DNA of 9,227 bases, taken from contig JACCRJ010000501.1 in the NCBI GenBank assembly GCA_013813615.1, positions 1 through 9,227 on the forward strand. The letters are read 5' to 3'. The notes beneath the pieces were generated by a model. The model had not been told where the DNA came from. It saw only the letters and a program-made list of their open reading frames with translations, and made no database searches. Every line of letters begins with the position of its first letter. Position 1 is the first letter of the stretch. The position numbers were made by a program, and so were the translations under genes. Of this stretch, positions 6,230 through 9,227 are shown in pieces. The stretch is from Lautropia sp. (lineage in GTDB: Bacteria > Pseudomonadota > Gammaproteobacteria > Burkholderiales > Burkholderiaceae_E).

Positions 6230-7534
6230 TCAGAAACGCGCCTGGATGCCGACCCCGATGATGTTGGCATCGTAATCGAGCGCCGCTATGTTGGATTGAC
6301 GCCGTTCGCGGCGCAGGTCCAGGATCGCGTTCAGGTTGCGGCGGATCTCGTAGTCCACGCTCATGCCGAAGAGATGGAAGGTGTCCTCCCGTTCCGAGGA
6401 CCCGCCCTCCCCCTTGTAGTTCCGATCGATGTACTGGTAGAACGGCAGCAGCCTGATCTTGCCGGTGGCCTGGATGGTAGGCCGCACCGCGAACGTCCGC
6501 GTGTCGGCGTAGGTAGACGTGATGGCGGAATCGTCCGGTTCGATGTCTCTCGCGACCTGGACCAGCATCCTGATCGCGCCGCTCTGCGCCCACGCGACGT
6601 CGAAGCCGGTGGTGATGCCGCTGAAATCCCGTGAGCTGTCGACATCATAGCTGCGCTGGGTGAAGCCGATCCGCCCGGCAATCCGGCTGTCCTCGGAGGG
6701 TCGATAGGTTACCCGGGCCAGCAGCGCGTCCTGCTTGAAGTCGCTGCTGCGCGGACCGGTCAGCAAGGGCAGGCCGTCCGGGCCGTTGACCTGCAGGAAC
6801 TTGTAGTCGCCATCGGTACGGCGGTAGACGAAGTCGATCTCGGTCCCGGTGCCTGGCGCCCAGCGCGCGCCGGCTTCCAGGCTGTTGTAGTCGGCGTCCG
6901 AATCGTTGTAGATCGACGCGGTATTGCGCAGCCGGAGCGTGTCCCAGCCCGCGATCGCCGACCAGCTCGGCGTAAAGCGGATGCCGCCGTTCAGGTAGAC
7001 CGTCTGGCGCTCCACCTCGTTGCGGTCGACGTTCGGTTGCAGCAGGGTCCGGTCCTGCACGGTAGGTTGGAACTTCGAAACCCGCCCGCCGACCCGGCCG
7101 AAGAAGGGCCGGCCGATCACCCAGTCGTAGTTCAGCCCGGCGTTGTAGCCGAGGTTGTCGTAATCGCTGTATTCGTTGTATTTGAACCCTTCGACCTCCG
7201 CGTTCATCTGGAGCCGCTGCCTGCTTATCAGCCGGTCGAAGCTGATTCCCAGGCTGCCGCGTACAAAGGTATCGGCCCGGCCGTCGCCGCCGTATCGCGT
7301 CGTGTCCGTCCCTTCGCTCACTTTGAGGATGTTGCTGTCACGGGTCACGCCGACGCCTGCCGTCAAGTTGATGACGTCGGCCTCCGGGGTCGGGTCCTCG
7401 AAAGAGGCCGGGGGAAGCGTCGTCTGGGCCAGCGCCGAGGTCGACAAGGCGCAGAGGATTCCTGCGCTGCCCAGCACGATCGGGAAGCGGGACAGGTAGT
7501 TACCACGGCTGAACATTCGATTGATTTCTTTCAT
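6230..7534 (-). CDS. epsL: EpsL-type outer-membrane beta-barrel exopolysaccharide protein
   Basis: 434-residue outer-membrane protein resembling EpsL, the exosortase-B-associated exopolysaccharide transporter-type barrel. An N-terminal signal peptide with hydrophobic stretch FPIVLGSAGILCAL (17-30) ends at ALA-Q (cleavage after A36). The mature start contains VINLTAGVGVTRDSNILK (54-71), the opening strand pattern of this family. The rest is made of alternating polar/hydrophobic strands rich in Tyr, Arg, Asp and Gly, with aromatic girdle residues. It ends in GVGIQARF, with the C-terminal Phe typical of substrates of the BAM barrel-insertion machinery. It probably forms an outer-membrane conduit or assembly factor for the exopolysaccharide and works with EpsE; direct transport has not been shown to my knowledge. 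The ATG at 7534 is chosen because AGGA lies 5 bases upstream and the signal peptide then fits. An in-frame start at 7696 would add 54 residues of non-signal sequence. It is the first gene of the minus-strand run and faces the divergent phosphotransferase. Confidence 0.87.
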   Translation of the reverse strand: MKEINRMFSRGNYLSRFPIVLGSAGILCALSTSALAQTTLPPASFEDPTPEADVINLTAGVGVTRDSNILKVSEGTDTTRYGGDGRADTFVRGSLGISFDRLISRQRLQMNAEVEGFKYNEYSDYDNLGYNAGLNYDWVIGRPFFGRVGGRVSKFQPTVQDRTLLQPNVDRNEVERQTVYLNGGIRFTPSWSAIAGWDTLRLRNTASIYNDSDADYNSLEAGARWAPGTGTEIDFVYRRTDGDYKFLQVNGPDGLPLLTGPRSSDFKQDALLARVTYRPSEDSRIAGRIGFTQRSYDVDSSRDFSGITTGFDVAWAQSGAIRMLVQVARDIEPDDSAITSTYADTRTFAVRPTIQATGKIRLLPFYQYIDRNYKGEGGSSEREDTFHLFGMSVDYEIRRNLNAILDLRRERRQSNIAALDYDANIIGVGIQARF

Positions 7535-7744
7535 GAGAATCCTGTCGTTAAAATCCCGAAGTGAGGAAAAGTGCCCCTGAGTCATGGGGCTTTGGGCGAC
7601 ACTCGCCGGTGTCAGGCGGGTGTTTTGCAACCCGCTTCCGCCTGCAAGTTCTTGGTGTCGCAGCGGCGTCCCCGGCAGTTGCTCTCCAGTAGCCACACTA
7701 AGTTAGCAGCTTTTCAATTGCACAACTACTAAGTCGACGCGTCG
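7535..7744. promoter_or_regulatory. Divergent promoter and leader region between epsL and the phosphotransferase
   Basis: These 210 bases contain no credible gene and must hold the promoters for both directions. Inverted repeats cluster on the epsL side: GCCCC (7573-7577) with GGGGC (7586-7590); GACAC (7598-7602) with GTGTC (7609-7613); and GCGGGT (7616-7621) with ACCCGC (7630-7635). The last competes with AGGCGG (7614-7619) and CCGCCT (7638-7643), although the first base of that left arm is A7614. I found no convincing sigma-70 -35/-10 pair. The region may carry operators or form a structured epsL leader. Confidence 0.6.
7614..7629 (+). promoter_or_regulatory. Candidate sigma-54 (RpoN) promoter for the phosphotransferase gene
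   Basis: AGGCGGGTGTTTTGCA has GG at 7615-7616 and GC at 7627-7628 separated by exactly ten bases, with TTGCA at the -12 element. It lacks the CAC part of the TGGCAC -24 consensus, so the match is partial. It would start transcription near 7640 and leave a leader of about 100 bases. The same bases also form a hairpin arm, which could explain them without a promoter. The proposal is tentative. Confidence 0.25.
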
Positions 7745-7745
7745 A
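7734..7745. repeat. 12-bp perfect palindrome overlapping the phosphotransferase start codon
   Basis: TCGACGCGTCGA is its own reverse complement and includes the A of the ATG at 7745. It sits where a Shine-Dalgarno would be expected, and none is visible. It may be an operator, may limit ribosome access, or may be chance in GC-rich DNA. Confidence 0.4.
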
Positions 7746-9151
7746 TGCGCGGAACGAACAGCCCCTCCTTGGCTTCCTCGATAGTCCCGATCCGTACCGG
7801 CAGCCGCAGCGTATTCACGCTCGTCAAGTCGATCGTGGATCCGGCCATCGCCGTCCTCTGCCTGCTGGGCGCCACGGCGCTCGCCGGACAACCGCTTCGA
7901 GCCCAGGAGATGGTGCTCGCCGTCCTGGTCTTCTCGCTGACGTACCCAGGCAGCGTGCCGTTCCGCATGTACCAGCCCGGCTTCATCCGCCAGTTGCTCG
8001 GCAGCTGGGGCCTGGTCATGGGCCTGCTGCTGCTGTTCGGCCTGATGATCGATTCGCTGCGCCAGTTCGACCAGAACGTCCTGGCCGCATGGACCATCGC
8101 CACCCCGCTGCTTCAGGCCGCGGTGCACTGGGTCTCGCCTCTGATGCTGCGCAAGCTGGTGGCGCTACGGCCGGAGCAGACGGCCATCGTGGTCGCGGCC
8201 AACAGCCTCGGCCGCGCCCTCGCCCGCTCCATCCAGGAGGATCCGCTGTCGCAGACCCGGATCATGGCCTTCTTCGACGACCGGACCCCTGACCGGCTGG
8301 GAGAAATCCTGGAAGCGCCGGTGGCCGGCGGCTTCGGTGGCGTCGCCCAATTCGTTCGCGCCAACCGCGTCGACCAGATCTTCATCGCCCTGCCGATGGC
8401 GTCCCAGCCACGGATCCTGCGCCTGCTGGAAGAGCTTCGCGACACCACTGCTTCGATCTATTTCGTGCCGGACATCTTCATGTTCGATCTGATCCAGGCG
8501 CGGGTGGACTCGGTCGGCGGCCTGCCGGTGGTGGCGGTCTGCGAATCGCCTTTCTACGGCACCACCGGGGTGCTGAAGCGGCTGTCGGATCTGATCATCG
8601 CTGCGGTGGCGGTGGTGTTCACCGCGCCGATCATGGTCGTCATCGCGCTGGCGATCCGCGTCACGTCCAGGGGGCCCATCCTCTTCAAGCAGCGGCGCTA
8701 CGGCCTGGACGGCTCGGAAATCAACGTGTACAAGTTCCGCACGATGCGGGTCCAGGAGAACGGCAGCGTCGTGCGCCAGGCCACCCGGCACGACGAACGC
8801 ATCACGCCGATCGGCAAGATCCTGCGCCGCACGTCGCTGGACGAACTGCCTCAGTTCTTCAATGTGCTGCAGGGCCGCATGAGCGTGGTCGGTCCGCGGC
8901 CGCATGCGGTCGCGCACAATGAGATGTACCGCAAGATGATCAAGGGCTACATGATCCGTCACAAGGTCAAGCCCGGCATCACCGGACTTGCCCAGGTCAA
9001 CGGGGCTCGCGGGGAAACCGATACCATCGAGAAGATGGAGAAGCGGATCCGCTACGACCTGGAGTACCTGCGCCACTGGTCGCTGCGTCTGGACCTGAAG
9101 ATCATCGTCAAGACGGTGCTGGTGGCGTTCCGGGATCCCAACGCGTACTGA
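7745..9151 (+). CDS. Undecaprenyl-phosphate sugar (glucose) phosphotransferase, WcaJ-type
   Basis: 468-residue initiating transferase that moves a sugar 1-phosphate, probably glucose 1-phosphate from UDP-glucose, onto undecaprenyl phosphate at the cytoplasmic face of the inner membrane. It is a large polyprenyl phosphosugar transferase of the WcaJ layout. Four N-terminal membrane segments lie at about 28-48, 56-72, 87-103 and 111-130. A Rossmann-like CoA-binding domain follows (147-265, with VVAANSLGRALAR and DQIFIALP). The catalytic domain begins at KRLSDLIIAA (278-287). Its membrane helix contains P295, in the position of the kink that makes this helix re-entrant. Conserved blocks are GPILFKQRRYGLDG (310-323), VYKFRTM (328-334), RRTSLDELPQFFNVLQGRMS (361-380) with the Asp-Glu dyad D366/E367, VGPRPHA (382-388) and KPGITGLAQVNGARGETDT (409-427). 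Sugar specificity cannot be read from motifs alone; galactose is possible. An in-frame TAA just upstream (7730-7732) limits the start to this ATG or later. The gene is transcribed divergently from epsL-epsE and complete here, with only 76 bases after its stop. Confidence 0.93.
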   Translation: MRGTNSPSLASSIVPIRTGSRSVFTLVKSIVDPAIAVLCLLGATALAGQPLRAQEMVLAVLVFSLTYPGSVPFRMYQPGFIRQLLGSWGLVMGLLLLFGLMIDSLRQFDQNVLAAWTIATPLLQAAVHWVSPLMLRKLVALRPEQTAIVVAANSLGRALARSIQEDPLSQTRIMAFFDDRTPDRLGEILEAPVAGGFGGVAQFVRANRVDQIFIALPMASQPRILRLLEELRDTTASIYFVPDIFMFDLIQARVDSVGGLPVVAVCESPFYGTTGVLKRLSDLIIAAVAVVFTAPIMVVIALAIRVTSRGPILFKQRRYGLDGSEINVYKFRTMRVQENGSVVRQATRHDERITPIGKILRRTSLDELPQFFNVLQGRMSVVGPRPHAVAHNEMYRKMIKGYMIRHKVKPGITGLAQVNGARGETDTIEKMEKRIRYDLEYLRHWSLRLDLKIIVKTVLVAFRDPNAY

Positions 9152-9227
9152 AGCGTTCTGGCAGCAGGGGCCGTGCGTCAGCGCCCTCCAGGATCATCGT
9201 CGGGCCCACAAATTGCGAGTCCGACCC

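Noticed and set aside
7535..7744. A cyclic-di-GMP or other known riboswitch in the epsL leader
   Set aside because: Stems are present, but I could not match the conserved unpaired bases of any riboswitch class that I know.
8165..9076. Minus-strand open frame opposite the phosphotransferase
   Set aside because: His/Asp/Arg-rich shadow translation without motifs. The plus strand carries all conserved blocks of the sugar phosphotransferase.
9152..9227. A terminator or further gene after the phosphotransferase
   Set aside because: Only an imperfect GC stem around AGGGGC and GCCCT is seen, with no T-tract, and no open frame with recognisable content.
1..9227. CRISPR arrays, tRNA or rRNA genes, insertion sequences, PEP-CTERM sorting signals
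   Set aside because: No spaced direct repeats, cloverleaf, transposase motif or PEP-CTERM tail was found in any convincing frame.

Overview
The window reads as chromosomal DNA of a GC-rich betaproteobacterium, of Burkholderiales or Rhodocyclales type. This rests on strong GC bias and on recognisable EpsL, EpsE and undecaprenyl-phosphate sugar transferase proteins of the exosortase-B-associated exopolysaccharide (eps) type, which are typical of betaproteobacteria. The taxonomy is an inference, because no rRNA or marker gene is present.

Layout, left to right. (1) A plus-strand 2-oxoglutarate/Fe(II) dioxygenase of the phytanoyl-CoA dioxygenase (PhyH) family starts near the left edge, just after a perfect TATAAT. 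It ends at a strong intrinsic terminator (970-1010). (2) Convergent to it, on the minus strand, is a three-gene set. In transcription order (right to left) it holds a NovU/TylC3-type C-methyltransferase, a DUF4910 (M28-aminopeptidase-like) protein with a C-terminal winged helix, and a class III PLP aminotransferase resembling glutamate-1-semialdehyde aminomutase. (3) Upstream of these on the same strand are epsE (periplasmic polysaccharide export protein) and epsL (outer-membrane beta-barrel). (4) A 210-bp divergent intergenic region rich in inverted repeats separates epsL from (5) a plus-strand undecaprenyl-phosphate sugar phosphotransferase, which would start glycan assembly. The last 76 bases hold nothing I can support.

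Proposed working model. The phosphotransferase loads the first sugar phosphate onto undecaprenyl phosphate at the inner membrane. EpsE and EpsL help carry the finished polymer through the periplasm and outer membrane. The methyltransferase, DUF4910 protein, aminotransferase and perhaps the dioxygenase look like a tailoring cassette that makes or modifies an unusual amino-, C-methyl- or amide-bearing substituent. The family assignments are supported by motifs. The joint function of the cassette is inference. The cassette sits directly after epsE, where many eps loci carry the chain-length/tyrosine-kinase pair epsF-epsG. That position, with no visible NDP-sugar genes, makes it the most interesting part of the window.
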